From contig NW_024881839.1 of NCBI RefSeq assembly GCF_019059575.1, forward strand, positions 218,501-282,500: DNA of 64,000 nt, given 5' to 3'. Shown here in pieces: positions 1 to 11,166 of the stretch; position 1 is the stretch's first letter; each line of letters opens with the position of its first letter. A program made the translations under genes and the position numbers. The DNA comes from Amphibalanus amphitrite. Taxonomy: Eukaryota; Arthropoda; Thecostraca; Balanomorpha; Balanidae. The notes beneath the pieces are model-generated. The model did not search any database. It was given only the letters and a program-made list of their open reading frames with translations, and was not told the DNA's origin.

Positions 1-487
1 GCTCCAGGCTCAAATCCAACCAAACACATCACCCTGCCAAGTCTGGTGCCACCTCTGCGCCGGCCACTGGCGGATCCAGACTTGCGTTTTGGGGGGGGGG
101 GCCAACTCCTGCAAGTAACCAAACCTAGGGTACCCCCAAATCCTGTTTTCTCATCGGATTTAGGCCACTTATTTTTTCGTCACAGCCCTGAAACGATATT
201 TTTTTAAACTAAAAATAAAAAATATAGAAATGGTAGCCCACCCAACCCGAGCCTAAATACTACTTTGAAAACACTTCAAATTGCTTTTGTCGACCAATTA
301 GCCCGCTCCAGGTCGGTGCGTGGCGCAGCCTTCGCGGGCTGGGAGGTGTCGGTTGGACCCCCTGCCGTTCGGCCCCTGATTAAGCTAGAGCTCGCGAAAA
401 AAAAAAAACAGGCGTGTTGCCCGTGAGTGACGAGACGAAGCCGATGATACCCGATTTTAAGGTCCTTGGTCATTGGTTGACCTTCCA

Positions 488-650
488 GGGCGGTGTTTCA
501 CGGTCGTGCTGACAGCCGCTGACAGCGCATTCTGCGAGCTAAGGTCAGCCTTCGGTAGTGTTGTGGGTATAAGCTTGTTGATGTCTCCATTGAAACCAAA
601 AGTGCCATCAGCGCTGGCAGCGGCTGGCAGCGTGCCGTGAAACACCGCCC
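488..650. mobile_element. Short MITE, 163 bp
   Basis: GGGCGGTGTTTCACGG at the left pairs exactly with CCGTGAAACACCGCCC at the right. The similarity extends about 41 bases inward through GCTGACAGCCGCTGACAGCG versus its diverged complement. No clear target duplication was seen. No coding content. Confidence 0.75.
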
Positions 651-2204
651 AGGTCAGGTCACAGACCCAAAAGACGGGAAAATCAGGACCTGTCAGAACC
701 TCCTAAAGTAAGGCTGTAATACGTTTTTTTGTGCTGATCACAAATTTCATGTTAGTTTGGATCATAGATAATGTCTTCATGCGTTTAGGCCATGTCGGGG
801 CAGGTCAGGTCAGATCAACCAGTAGGGGTACTTATGGGCGTCCGTATAGCAGGTGTCCACTACCACTGGCAGCTACGTAACATGATACGAAGGCATCAAA
901 ACTACTTCGTAAATGTTCAAATGGCTGCAAAATGCTAAATTCAAAATCAGCTAAACGAAACTATCCTAGAAACATGTTAAACTCGGAAAAGTGCACCGAG
1001 GTCATCAAAGGTCAATGACCTGACTTGACCGTAAGGTGACATTGGCATCCGCCCTAATGCGTGGGAGCAACATCATATCACATGTTTGAGCGTTTTAAAC
1101 CACGAAAAGACTATAAAAGCGCGGATAATGTGAGCCGACATACGCCGAATCGCTATTCCGGCCAAACATGGCCTCCAACATGGCCAAACAGTCTCGAGAA
1201 ATAGGCCACAAGTCAAAGTTCACTTGGGTCAGGGTCATGAAATTTTCAGAATTTGTCACCATGAGGGTACTAAAGTTTCGTCGCGATCGGCTTCATGATA
1301 CCTTACACGATAACTTCACACGTCGATCGAGAGTTAAAGCATGGATGAAGGAGAACCTGGGGATGAAGGTTCTTTCATCCATGGTTAAAGTGTGCAATAA
1401 GAACTTCTTGGGTGAAGACAAGACCAACACTTTTATCAAGCTCACAGATTTTTAATGATACGGTATTTTCTCTACCTACTACGCCCTTCTCACATTCATT
1501 TTTCTTAAGTGTTTTTGGGGACAAAAATATATGTTGTTCCCCTTTCAGGCTTGGGGGCATGACCCCGTGGCCCCCCTGGATCCGCTAGGCCGAAACTAAC
1601 TAGGTCGTTTTCAAACGGTCTGATATTTCAGGTCATAGTTTGCAAACGGCCGGTGTTTTCAGGTAGTTTCATATGGCCTGACTGGGCCAGGCCGTTTGCA
1701 AACGGACCGAATTTTCATGCGGCCTGTAACATATATTCAGATTTCGACATCTGTCGTAGCATCAAATGCTGATGTGGCGCACTCAAAAGCCGGAATTGGT
1801 CCTTGGATGCCGTAAGGACCCTTTTAAGAAATAAGTGACCCGACTGACCCTTAGAGATTGGCCTGAGCTGTGACCGAAATAAGTCTTTTACCGTTTCGCA
1901 GGAAGGGACAAAAAGGTCCCTCATATGCTTCTTGTGCAATTACGAAACAAAACAATTTTTTCAACGAAAACTCAGTGAGTTTTCCTAAAAAAATTATTGC
2001 GCATATTTCGTGAATGAAAAGTTGCGGGTCATGTCAGGTCAGGCTGCCACAGCAAGTTTGTTAACTTGACAGCTCAATCGATATTTATGCAATAAGACCT
2101 TCTCGGGTGACGATAAGACATGACGACACTTTATGAAGGAAGCTAGTAAAGTAAACCCGGTAGTTTCTCCATAGGCGCGGGAACCGGGGGAGGGGGCAGT
2201 GGTG
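651..2204. other. No gene seen; repeat remnants
   Basis: It contains GGTCA/TGACC-rich text at 780-1,060, a fragment related to the TTAA elements at about 1,229-1,292, a satellite relative at 1,455-1,592, and nothing else I can name. Confidence 0.5.
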
Positions 2205-3350
2205 GCAGCTTGCCCCCCCCCCCCCCAACTCTGGGGCCGTGCGGGCGGTGCCCCCACAACTTTCAGACAGAATACCGCTCCTTTTTGCAAATGTTTTCTT
2301 TTTTTTGTTGAAAAAGCCAAGGGATGAAAAATAAGCGGCCTAAAACCGGCGAGAAAACTATATTTGGGGGATCCTAGGTTGATCTCTATCATGGTGTGAC
2401 CCCCCCCCCCCCGTCTAAAAGTAGTTCCCGCGCCCCTGAGTTTCTCTACGCTATTGAATCACGCTGCTGATTCTAGTAAGTATCTACTACACAACCTTCT
2501 CACATTAATTTTTCTTCGAGCGTTTTGGGGGGCCAAAAGATATGTTGGCCCCCTCTTTCAGGCTTTTTGGGCCCATGGCCCCGGTGGCCCCCTTGAATCC
2601 GCCAGTGGGGGCGGTGCCCCCACAACTTTCAGACAGAATACCGCTCCTTTTTGCAAATGTTTTCTTTTTTTGTTGAAAAAGCCAAGGGATGAAAAATAAG
2701 CGGCCTAAAACCGGCGAGAAAACTATATTTGGGGGATCCTAGGTTGATCTCTATCATGGTGTGACCTCCCCCCCCCCCCCGTCTAAAAGTAGTTCCCGCG
2801 CGCCTGGGTTTCTCTACGCTATTGAATCACGCTGCTGATTCTAGTAAGTATCTACTATACAACCTTCTCACATTAATTTTTCTTCGAGCGTTTTGGGGGG
2901 CTAAAAGATATGTTGGCCCCCTCTTTCAGGCTTTTGGGGGGCCATGGCCCCGGTGGCCCCCTGGATCCGCCAGTGGGGGCGGTGCCCCCACAACTTTCAG
3001 ACGGATTACCGTCCTTTTTTGCAACTGTTTTTTTTTTTTTTGAAAAAGCCAAGGGATGAAAAATAAGTGGCCTAAAACCGGTGAGAAAACTAGATTTGGG
3101 GGGACCCTAGGTTGATCTCTATTATGGTGTGCTCCCCCAGTCTGAAAGTAGTTCCCGCGCCCCTGACTTTCTCTACGCTATTGAATCACGCTGCTGATTC
3201 TAGTAGGTATTTACTACGCAACCTTCTCACATTAATTTTTCTCCAAGCGTTTTGGGGGGGGGGGCAAAAGATATGTTGGCCCCCCTTTCAGGCTTTTGGG
3301 GGGGGGCATGGCCCCGGTGGCCCCCCCCCCCCTGGATCCGCCAGTGGCGC
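2205..3350. repeat. Tandem satellite, unit about 360-368 bp
   Basis: TTTCTCTACGCTATTGAATC marks unit starts at 2,441, 2,809 and 3,168 (periods 368 and 359), with a partial unit to the left and right. Every unit has a poly-C/G tract, GGCCAAAAGATATGTTGGCC-like text, GTGGGGGCGGTGCCCCCAC, and CCTAGGTTGATCTCTATCAT. Diverged relatives lie inverted at about 61-190 and direct at about 1,455-1,592, so the family is dispersed as well as tandem. Open frames in it repeat with the unit and are not genes. Confidence 0.85.
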
Positions 3351-4011
3351 CGGCTTGTTGTGAATCTCGTGTAACAAGACAACTGAAGCTCTCGTGTCGG
3401 GACGGGACGGGCGGCTGTCGGGCGGCGCGGCTCCGGAACAGGCCCGTGGCGCGCCTCTGTCCTCCGGGGATTCATCGTAAGCTGTCCGGGCCCGGCGGCA
3501 GACTGGCAGAGCTAAACCGAGCAGACACACAGCTCCACGACAGACGGCGAGGAAATGCAGCACGACTCATCAAAAACAGCGCAGGAGGAAATAACATCAT
3601 GTGATGTGATAGGATGCTGCTGGATGCCACCAATTGTCGTGATAAGTGTGTGCGGAAATATCACGTGAAAGTGATAAATATCTCCAAGTTGTAGAAAAGG
3701 AAAAATATTTTTGCATGTTGCGTCATACAAAAAAAAAATTATTTTCAAGATTGCTGCACATAAAGCCTCAATAGCGCAGTACAAATTAAACTTACAAAAA
3801 GAAAATAACCTTTTATTACCGTGGTTATACACAGTAGACGGTTATCTATCATAAACAGATGACTGGTTAATATATTTAACCCTAAGCTATGACACACATC
3901 GTGCAGTGCACATAATGCATGTACCTATTGAATGCACTTAAATACGCCGGTGCCCTGAGGCCCAACTTTCCCAACTTTCCCACTGCACGGACTGCATCCA
4001 CTCGCAACTAC

Positions 4012-4339
4012 TTACCGCACTGCCCATCCCCAATTTCAGCCAATTGTTCTTTTCGAATTGTAAATGGGGTTAGGTACTTACCCCACTGTAGCCGGGTTAA
4101 AATCGTACCTACCCCACTATAGCCGGTCACAGTCAGTCGTAATTACCCTAATGCATCAGGAATAAACATCATACTTACCCTACTGTAACCCGGGGTAAAA
4201 ATCGTACTTGGCCCACTCTATTCAGGCCCAGCAAATCGTCCTTACCGGACTGCAGCCGGGATAAAATCGAACTTACCCCACTGCACCCGGGGTAACGGTC
4301 GTACTTACCCCACTGTAGCCGCGGTACGGTCGTACTTAC
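4012..4339 (-). repeat. Tandem array of duplicated 5' splice sites (about 31-bp unit) after the TM2 exon
   Basis: On the minus strand the exon end CCCGGCTACAGTGGC|GTAAGTACGA is followed by degenerate copies of the same unit, each centred on GG(C/G)TACAGTGGGGTAAGT. ACTTAC-type cores (plus strand) are at 4,334 (the real donor), 4,303, 4,271, about 4,241, 4,206 (decayed), 4,173, 4,107 and 4,076, with a weaker one near 4,012. The spacing is mostly 30-35 bp, with gaps. Several copies keep GTAAGT, a full match to U1 snRNA. An isolated related piece (ACCCCGCTACAGCCGA, plus strand) lies at 4,975. The reading frame of the exon stays open through the array for about 55 codons. Confidence 0.85.
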
Positions 4340-4466
4340 GCCACTGTAGCCGGGACCGAGCCAGTCGTACGAGACGACATCCATGGCCACCCACATGCCG
4401 GCCTTCAGGATGAACGATACAAACAGGTGCATGTGCAGGTTTGTCCGCGGGCACGACCTCAGCTTC
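4340..4466 (-). CDS. Class B GPCR, intracellular loop 1 and TM2 exon
   Basis: This exon is 127 nt long, with acceptor CGTTTTTCAG and donor AGTGGC|GTAAGT. It encodes (R)KLRSCPRTNLHMHLFVSF, then ILKAGMWVAMDVVSYDWLGPGYSG. The K-L-R-x-C-P-R-x-x-[IL]-H-M-H-L-F-x-S-F-[IM] signature of loop 1 and TM2 is one of the most conserved in the secretin family. The HMHLFVSFIL form looks closest to PTH-type receptors, while the ectodomain has a calcitonin-like CWD; this is an orphan-style call of class B1 only. The exon ends in phase 0 in extracellular loop 1. TM3-TM7 and the C-terminal tail must lie left of the window; no further exon was found in 1-4,000. Its 3' end with the splice donor is repeated in tandem in the intron. 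Confidence 0.95.
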
Positions 4467-5486
4467 CTGAAAAACGGCGAGACGGGGGCGTCGTCTCAGT
4501 TTCACAGAGATATGTGACCAAGAAAACAACTCGTACACGTCGGAATGAGATCGCAATGCAATGATTCATTCAGATTATCAGTGTACAATCCATCAAGACC
4601 GGAAGCTGTGCAGTGTACACTACTGCTCTACACTGCCGCCTGTGTGATAATTAAAAATTGAGCAGATGTCAAGAAGGTGCAGGCGGAAAAGTGTAACTGG
4701 ATGCCTGGCCCTGTCCTTAACATGACAGCACACAGGCTGCTGTCAGTACGGTCTGTCTGTCGCGAATAATAGCACCCTGTCAGCGCCCGCAGGCTCAAGA
4801 CACCCAAACATTCCCGTCGCCGGAGAGCGAGTGCTGAATAATTTAGTAGCCCTGTTGTTTGCCACGGGACACATCTGACAGACATACACGTAGTGGTCGA
4901 AGCCACAGGGTGGACGCGCCGACTTCTTGAACGGCACTGGACAATTCAGTAGGTATGGACCGAGCGTGCACATTACCCCGCTACAGCCGATATCATCGAC
5001 AGAGAGACAGGAATTATAGGCACAGGACACGGACACGGAAACAATATACAAGAGATTCAACCGCAACTACAGGCACAGATCAACTTGTAAATATAGGACA
5101 CACTAAAAGAAACTCATCACATATCCAAACAGATGGATAAAGTCAAAGCTATATCCTAATACAGATACATCTTCAACATAGGAAGTTACAGATAGGGCAC
5201 TTGTTGCGGATACAGACACAACAATTACAGACACCGATATGGAACAGATACGGACAGCAGGCATGGACACAGGCCAATAAAAAATGGCACATATATATAG
5301 CTGATACAGACGCAGTCACAGACATTGAAAAAGACAACCATGACTTAGACGACATGCAACTACCGATACACTTACATACACACACTCTCGCAGTTGAATA
5401 CATCTACCCGCTTTGTCACAGGCTATGAAGCGAGCTCCGTGCAGAGCTGGCGACTCAGTCACCCAGCCACCGTGACTGGTACTCAC

Positions 5487-5581
5487 CGTATGCTGCAGAA
5501 TATCACCATGGCCATGATGAGAGAAGTGAGCGATATACCGTAGCCGGCCCTGCTGATGTTCTTAATGACGGGAGTCCACAC
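5487..5581 (-). CDS. Class B GPCR, TM1 exon
   Basis: This exon is 95 nt long, with acceptor TCGACAG and donor ATACG|GTGAGT. It encodes VWTPVIKNISRAGYGISLTS and then LIMAMVIFCSIR. The GY-x-[IV]-S-L-x-S-L pattern followed by a hydrophobic run and FCSIR is the first membrane helix of class B receptors. It starts in phase 0 after the exon at 6,003 and ends with CG, which the first G of the exon at 4,466 completes to Arg. Introns on either side are 421 bp (6,002-5,582) and 1,020 bp (5,486-4,467). Confidence 0.95.
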
Positions 5582-5826
5582 CTGTCGAAAACGTCCAAAT
5601 GATCAGGCATGGTACCTGCTACTGATCTGTTTTAAGGGCTCTCACATGCACTTAGTGGGACAAGGATGCACAGAGACGTTGCATGCATACCTATTTATGT
5701 GTCACTTTTAACACTTCCGTCATCTATAGCCACTCGATAAGGTCAGGTGATATCTTATTAGGTATTTAAAGAGTTTCTATTGAGTGAAGATATCTCGTAC
5801 TCGGTGAAGTTTATCATGATGAGGGG

Positions 5827-6002
5827 TTTGTCATCTCACCTTGATCAGGTGGTTGTCTGTGCGATTGATCATGAGGAGGTGTTTATCACCTTACCTTGAT
5901 GAGGTCTTTGTGGGTGTATTTGATCATGATCAGTGTTTGCTACTCACCTTGATCAGGTCGTTAACGGAGTAGTTGATCATGGTGAGATGTTTGTCATCTC
6001 AC
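5827..6002 (-). repeat. Tandem array of duplicated exon end plus 5' splice site (about 54-bp unit) after the HRM exon
   Basis: The last 30 or so bases of the HRM exon, ATGATCAACTACTCCGATAA onward through CTGATCAAG|GTGAGATG and into the intron, recur downstream on the minus strand. Equivalent donors sit at exon-side bases 6,003 (real), 5,948 (AAG|GTGAGT), 5,895 (AAG|GTAAGG) and 5,840 (AAG|GTGAGA), at spacings of 55, 53 and 55 bp. A decayed fifth copy may extend to about 5,780. The unit shares no sequence with the array behind the TM2 exon. Reading past the first donor meets TGA after two codons. Confidence 0.88.
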
Positions 6003-6173
6003 CTTGATCAGGTCGTTATCGGAGTAGTTGATCATGGTGAGATGCTCATCGGGCAGAAGGTGGCCGCTAGACTCGGGCGCGATGTGACAGGAGCTGAAGT
6101 TGGTCCAGGTCCTGTTGTGCTCTCCGTGAAAGAACCAAGTGCCATCTGGCATGCATTGCTTCTGCATCTGGTT
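6003..6173 (-). CDS. Class B GPCR, second half of hormone-receptor domain
   Basis: This exon has exactly 57 codons, with acceptor TTTCTCAG and donor ATCAAG|GTGAGA. It contains QCMPDGTWFF, then HNRTWTNFSSC, the hallmark end of the HRM domain (C-x-x-D/N-G-x-W ... W-x-N-[YF]-x-x-C), with cysteines 5 and 6 and two sequons (NRT, NFS). The remaining residues lead through a short linker, HLTMINYSDNDLIK, towards TM1. Both ends are phase 0. The linker and donor are the parent of a tandem repeat that continues into the intron (see 5,827-6,050). The HNRTW-x-N-x-S spacing resembles PTH and calcitonin-type receptors, but I would not name a ligand. Confidence 0.95.
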
Positions 6174-7113
6174 CTGAGAAACACAATATCGGAACGTGAA
6201 GATAGTTTCAATTGACGCACCGTGAATAGTCGCCAGTAAAATAGCAGAGTGTTTTGACATGTAGCATGTATGCATCCAATCGTGAAATGCAACTATACGG
6301 TTGCAACGCGAATTAAAACTGCATTCAGCACTTAGGCACGAACAAGTTTGTGATCGTGTTTGTAGATGTTAGCAATTCATCGAATCATCTATTGATACGA
6401 CGGAGTTTAGTGTGGGGCATTTCAGTACTCATGTTTCGAAATAACTATTCAAACTGAGGGTTCCGCGTGTTTTTTCTTCACAAACATGCAATACAGCCTT
6501 AATTAACTTGCACATAAATGCACGGTATGCATGTTTTGAAGACATTTCCTGTGTTCAAACTATCATAATGCCCAGTTGTGGTCGCCTTCCTAGTGGGATA
6601 GTGCTGTGATGAAAACAGCTATTTTGATGTCACCTTTCATGAATCCTCACTACCGTACTAACGTACCGTACGGTAGTTACCGTACTAACTACCGTACTAA
6701 CGCTCTTTATTGCAAAAATATGATTTGTTTTTCTCAATTATGCAAATGGATTCGGCTTCGTTCATTTTTATATTCCGTATGGTTCTTGTCGGTCTTCGGT
6801 TTGGTTTTGGTCTTCCGATAATTTAAAACTGATACCACTAATTCATACCCGCCTGATATGTATAGGTAAAAGAATTGCAGTCACGGCCAAAGGCATCAGC
6901 AATTTCAAACATGCCGTTTTGCTACCGCATTCACAAGCCACTCTGGCTATAGAGGTTTGAACAGTTTGATCAAACCACCCTATACCGCAGTGCAGAGCGC
7001 TGTTCGCTCTAAATCCACCGGTTCCTGATGAGAGGGACCGGCGGCCGTCGACGAAAACTCGCCTTTATTATGCATTGGATGGCTAACAGGTTTTGCTACT
7101 GGGAATGGAGGCC

Positions 7114-7364
7114 CTAGACTTTAATGTGGGCCATGTGATACAATTTCAGGAGCTCATCAGTCTTCATTATGTCCTCCCAGAGCAGCAATTTTGCGTGCCC
7201 CGAACTGTAATAAAATACACGATGGTGATGGCCCAGCTTTGTGCATAGCTCAGCACTGGCGTGGATCACCGCGCCATGGCCGCTGCTCTTATCCTGATTG
7301 ATAGCAATCCGCAGAGGCAGCGCGGATGTGCGGCGGACGTCAATGTTGACGCATCGCCAAAGCC
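7114..7364 (-). CDS. Coding-like fragment inside GPCR intron 2, unknown
   Basis: A frame with no ATG runs from a possible acceptor (GATCCAG above 7,364) to a TAG at 7,114-7,116. It reads LWRCVNIDVRRTSALPLRIA, continues HGAVIHASAELCTKLGHHH, and ends LLLWEDIMKTDELLKLYH plus MAHIKV. The residue mix looks like a folded protein rather than noise. I do not recognise the family. It may be a last exon, a gene remnant or a decayed transposon protein. A second frame is also open over part of the interval, which weakens the case. Confidence 0.25.
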
Positions 7365-9589
7365 TGGATCACTGAGAAAAACCCATGAGCTTGAGACGCA
7401 GGCCTGCAGATAGGTGTACTTGCACCAAACATTCTGTTTCGATATTTGCTCCGCTCAAATTATGTCCTCCAAATGGGTAAAACTTCATTATAAATACAAA
7501 TTAAGAGATATTCAAGCATCGATAGGCTTAGCTTTGGTCGTTAGATTGAAATAAAAAACATTTTGGTCTGCAGCTTTTAAGCCGACAGACTCGAAGCTGT
7601 GTTGGGAGGTGTTGGGATTCAGGACTATTATAATTGCGTGCTAGATGGAGCACGGCTATGCCAAAATTACGTGAAAACTATTCAAGAGAATTTTTGCATT
7701 CATCTTGCTAAACGGATATTAATTATGTAAGCTAAAAATACATCAACGCCGGATTCGATAGAGATTTGTTGGTCTTTTTCAGATCTCTGTGTCTGCTCTG
7801 TCTATGTCTATCTTTAGAGCTCGTCCTAAGATACACAAGCCAAAAATTGATTTTTTATGTCAGAAGACGAGCCGAGCTCAAAACGTTATCCCTTCTTTTT
7901 ACAAATATATCTACTAACATCATTGAGCATCAGCTTGATTCATTCCATGGATTGCGTAACTATATGTAATACACAAATGTCTCTAAGTGCACTCTGGAGA
8001 GCAGCCTCGCCAAAAAAGGCATTAAAATTTGGTGTCTGATGGATTTTTCCCTTGGTGTAAGCCCTGTTAATGTTTTGGCAATGCCTGTGTGATGAATTCT
8101 CTTTGAAGTGTGCAATTATACCGACATTAACGTTTCAAAATGCAAATTAATAAATTGCACTGCAAAGTAATTATCATTTGGAGACGAAAACGCATTCAAT
8201 GACAATATCAATCACTCATGGCATCTGTGTCTGTGCATGGACCCTCATATTGCTGCGACGTCCCATTTCCTTATTAAATGTTAACACTTATTGCTGATTA
8301 AAACACCGCCGATCTAAGGCCTGCAATGCCTTTTTATTGTCCTGAAAGGTTCCAGTTATGTCTTTCATGGCTGGAAGAATCTTTCATAGACATATTTCAC
8401 GGATATTCCATTCATGTACAAATTTTATTATAAGTCGGGAAAACAACAGCATGGTTTGGTCGATGGCGAGACACTGCTTGGCGCTGGGCTATATGAAAGT
8501 GCTTTCTGAACGTTTTTCTGGAATTATCACACAATTGCATGTATTGGTGATGTCAGAACAGCTTACCCTTAAAAGCGTTTAATGAAAATCGAATTGGACA
8601 GCTTATACGCTTCATTACAATAGGACTTTCAAGACATTTGACTGACCGGGCCATCTCCAGCAGGCGTAAGCCGATTAATGAAGTTGTTTATGTAAAGTGC
8701 GACAACATGGTGGACAAATTTGGGACCATTCTCAGCTGACGCCTAAACTGGCACCAGCTGGCTCGGATTAATTGCCGTGATATTTAATTGTCGGAACATC
8801 AGAGTCTGCCGACACCCTGGCTCTAAATTATCTGCGCCGACGGCTCTCTGGGGTGACGGGCGAGGCAATCTCCCTGTAATCGGGCCCGGCTCAATTACTG
8901 TGACTTGGCGGTGCCCAGTTCCCGTTATACCTGAAGGTCGCCCAACAGTTTTATCCAGCCCTGCATTGGCATGCTATTTTAGGTATTACTATAAACATCA
9001 ACACAATACATGGACGCTGAGCGACTGAATCTCACACAGAATATCAACAAGCTAGCCGTGTGTCGTAAAAAAGGTAAGCCAAATAATAAATGAACATTAC
9101 CTATCATATTGACATGGTCATGTTATAAGAAAATATGGCAAATGACCGCGAAGCAGAATCTACCGTGCAATGTAAATGCCCTTGGTTGTTGAAACGGTAC
9201 GAAATGTCTCGCGTACAGAATGACATCATCACTCATCAGTCATCACTCTCATTTTCATCCCAGGAAAACTATATAATCCTCCTTGCACACCCCCCTCTGA
9301 TGTTGTCATCATTCATGATAACAGTTGAATTGTTCACAAGGCACAGCGGACATTTTGCGGAAGAGATGTTATCGGCCACACGCCCTCCTATCCGCTGCAC
9401 TGAGGAGTCCCTGTCGGGCCGTTCTCCGCCCGTAGTCGGCCGATGGTTACGCAGGCGTAGGTCATCGGCGGGTCAGCGACTGCCGGGGGCGATAAATTTC
9501 GGCCGACCGTGTCCCTGGGCGCCCGTCAGGCCGGTCAGGGCTGATGAGTAATAACGGGCGCCGCAACTTCCAGACTCTGACCGCCGCGG

Positions 9590-9800
9590 GGACACCGGTG
9601 TCGGTGGTTCGACACAATGACACCAGACTACTGACACCGGACCGCGGACACCGGTGTCAGTGGTTCGACACAATGACATCAGACTACTGACACCGTTGTG
9701 ACTGGTTCGACACAATGACATCGGACTAGACACCGGTGTTCGTGGCTCGGCAAATGACATCGAACCTCTGACTGCGGTGTTATTTGTTCGATCCTATGAC
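9590..9800. repeat. Short tandem repeat with GGTTCGACACAATGACA core
   Basis: Cores at about 9,606, 9,662, 9,703, 9,744 and 9,785 give spacings of 56 and then 41 bp, each preceded by GACACCGGTGTC-like palindromic text and decaying to the right. It lies in GPCR intron 2 and is not next to any exon I can see. Confidence 0.75.
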
Positions 9801-11003
9801 CCCGGATCGTCGAAACGCGAAATGCATCACTAGTTGGGGACAATAGCGCCTGCACTTGCAGCCCTGTGGTGTCACCAGTGAGATATGTGACATTGGTCCA
9901 GTGACTCGGGCTGACAGTGTCACTGGTACTGACAGCGACACTGACAGGAATTATCACTGGCAATAACATCTGATTGACTGTCACCCGACGAGCGTGTCTC
10001 CACCGGTTCCAAACAGCCGTCCTCATATCTACTCGTATCCAAGGATCCGGTGGCTATCTCTGCCGACATTGGCTTGCTGTGGACTGTGGACTGTGGCTGT
10101 GGACTACAGCGAGCCACACTCGCAGCCGAGCTGGGGGCGAGACTAATGTGCTAATCTTGTTTGGCATCGGCTTTCTCAGTTGGCGCTGGCGTGAAAAATT
10201 GACACCGTCGGCGGCGCCGAGTGACCCATTCCAGCGGTCCTGCTTTTTCGGCAGTTTCCTCGAGATCCTAGCAGTCGGCAGCGGCGGACGACTGAAAGCC
10301 GAGTTCGCCCAATAGCGACTTACCAACGCCCTGCCGTTCTTCTTTAGGTGAAAACGAGCAGTTCATCAGCCTTATTGGGCTCCAAAGGAAATAAAGACCA
10401 GGCTGTTAGCTAAAGAGGATGTGGCCTAAATTACACGATAAGGTCGTTTTTCCGCGCCGACTCTTCTGATCAGCATTTGACGAGTGACGACCGTCTGAAA
10501 GCCATCTATTCGGGCACAACTGGTCCAATGCGCAGAGCTGATGACCGGGTGAGCGACGATGGGCATTTCGTGCATTTTTCCATTAGCTTAATATGCTCGG
10601 TTGCCGCTACAAATTTGAGAGGTTGTATACATGTACGTACATTGTACATATATGATACTGCACTCATGTCATTTCGGAATAAAAACTACACAAGTACATA
10701 TCATACATATCAAGCCCTCGCCTATCACAGGCTCTGTTTAAGCGCTCCATTTCCCAGCTGAAGTTCGCTGGTCATGAAATATGGAGTGTAGATTTCTTAT
10801 AGTTACATGGTACAGCATAAAAAGAACTATTAGCAAAACAAATGTGGACACATGGTTAAGTGGCATAAAAAGTGAACATTATTCAGTGTTTTCAATTCAA
10901 AATAAAATTCTTTTAATGAATACCACTATCAAATTTCAAAGAGATCAATCAGCGCAACAAAGGAGACCACGTTTTATGCTTGTGACTTTATTCTAACAAG
11001 CTG

Positions 11004-11166
11004 GGTCATGAAATTTTCAGGGTAGGTGTAAAATTGAGCAATGCGAGGGCACTGAAAGTTTCGTTGCGATCGGCCGCTTTTTACGCGAGTTATTCGCGAA
11101 AAACCGAGAGAGGGGTCCGTTCGAACCCCACCCCCCACCCCCACCCCCTGGGTATACGGGCGAGGG
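11004..11166. mobile_element. Right end of another TTAA-type element, truncated
   Basis: The segment ends GGGCGAGGG followed by TTAA (11,167-11,170), like the right end of the nested element at 13,487. Upstream it shares the GCCGC-TTTTTACGCG-AGTT-CGCGAAAAACC block and a C-rich tract with it. No matching left end was found, so it appears truncated. A homologous internal fragment (GGTCATGAAATTTTCAG ... AAGTTTCGTCGCGATCGG) occurs at about 1,229-1,292. Confidence 0.6.

Noticed and set aside
2039-3363. Repeated small frames such as MNHAADSSKYLLHN
   Set aside because: They follow the satellite period and break at poly-C tracts, so they are repeat products.
3288-3563. Minus-strand frame with a hydrophobic start resembling a signal peptide
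   Set aside because: Starts at CTG rather than ATG, runs into the satellite, and does not continue the receptor (no TM3 motif).
9135-9551. 138-codon plus-strand frame
   Set aside because: Crosses from AT-rich to GC-rich DNA without a protein-like pattern, and lies antisense inside GPCR intron 2.
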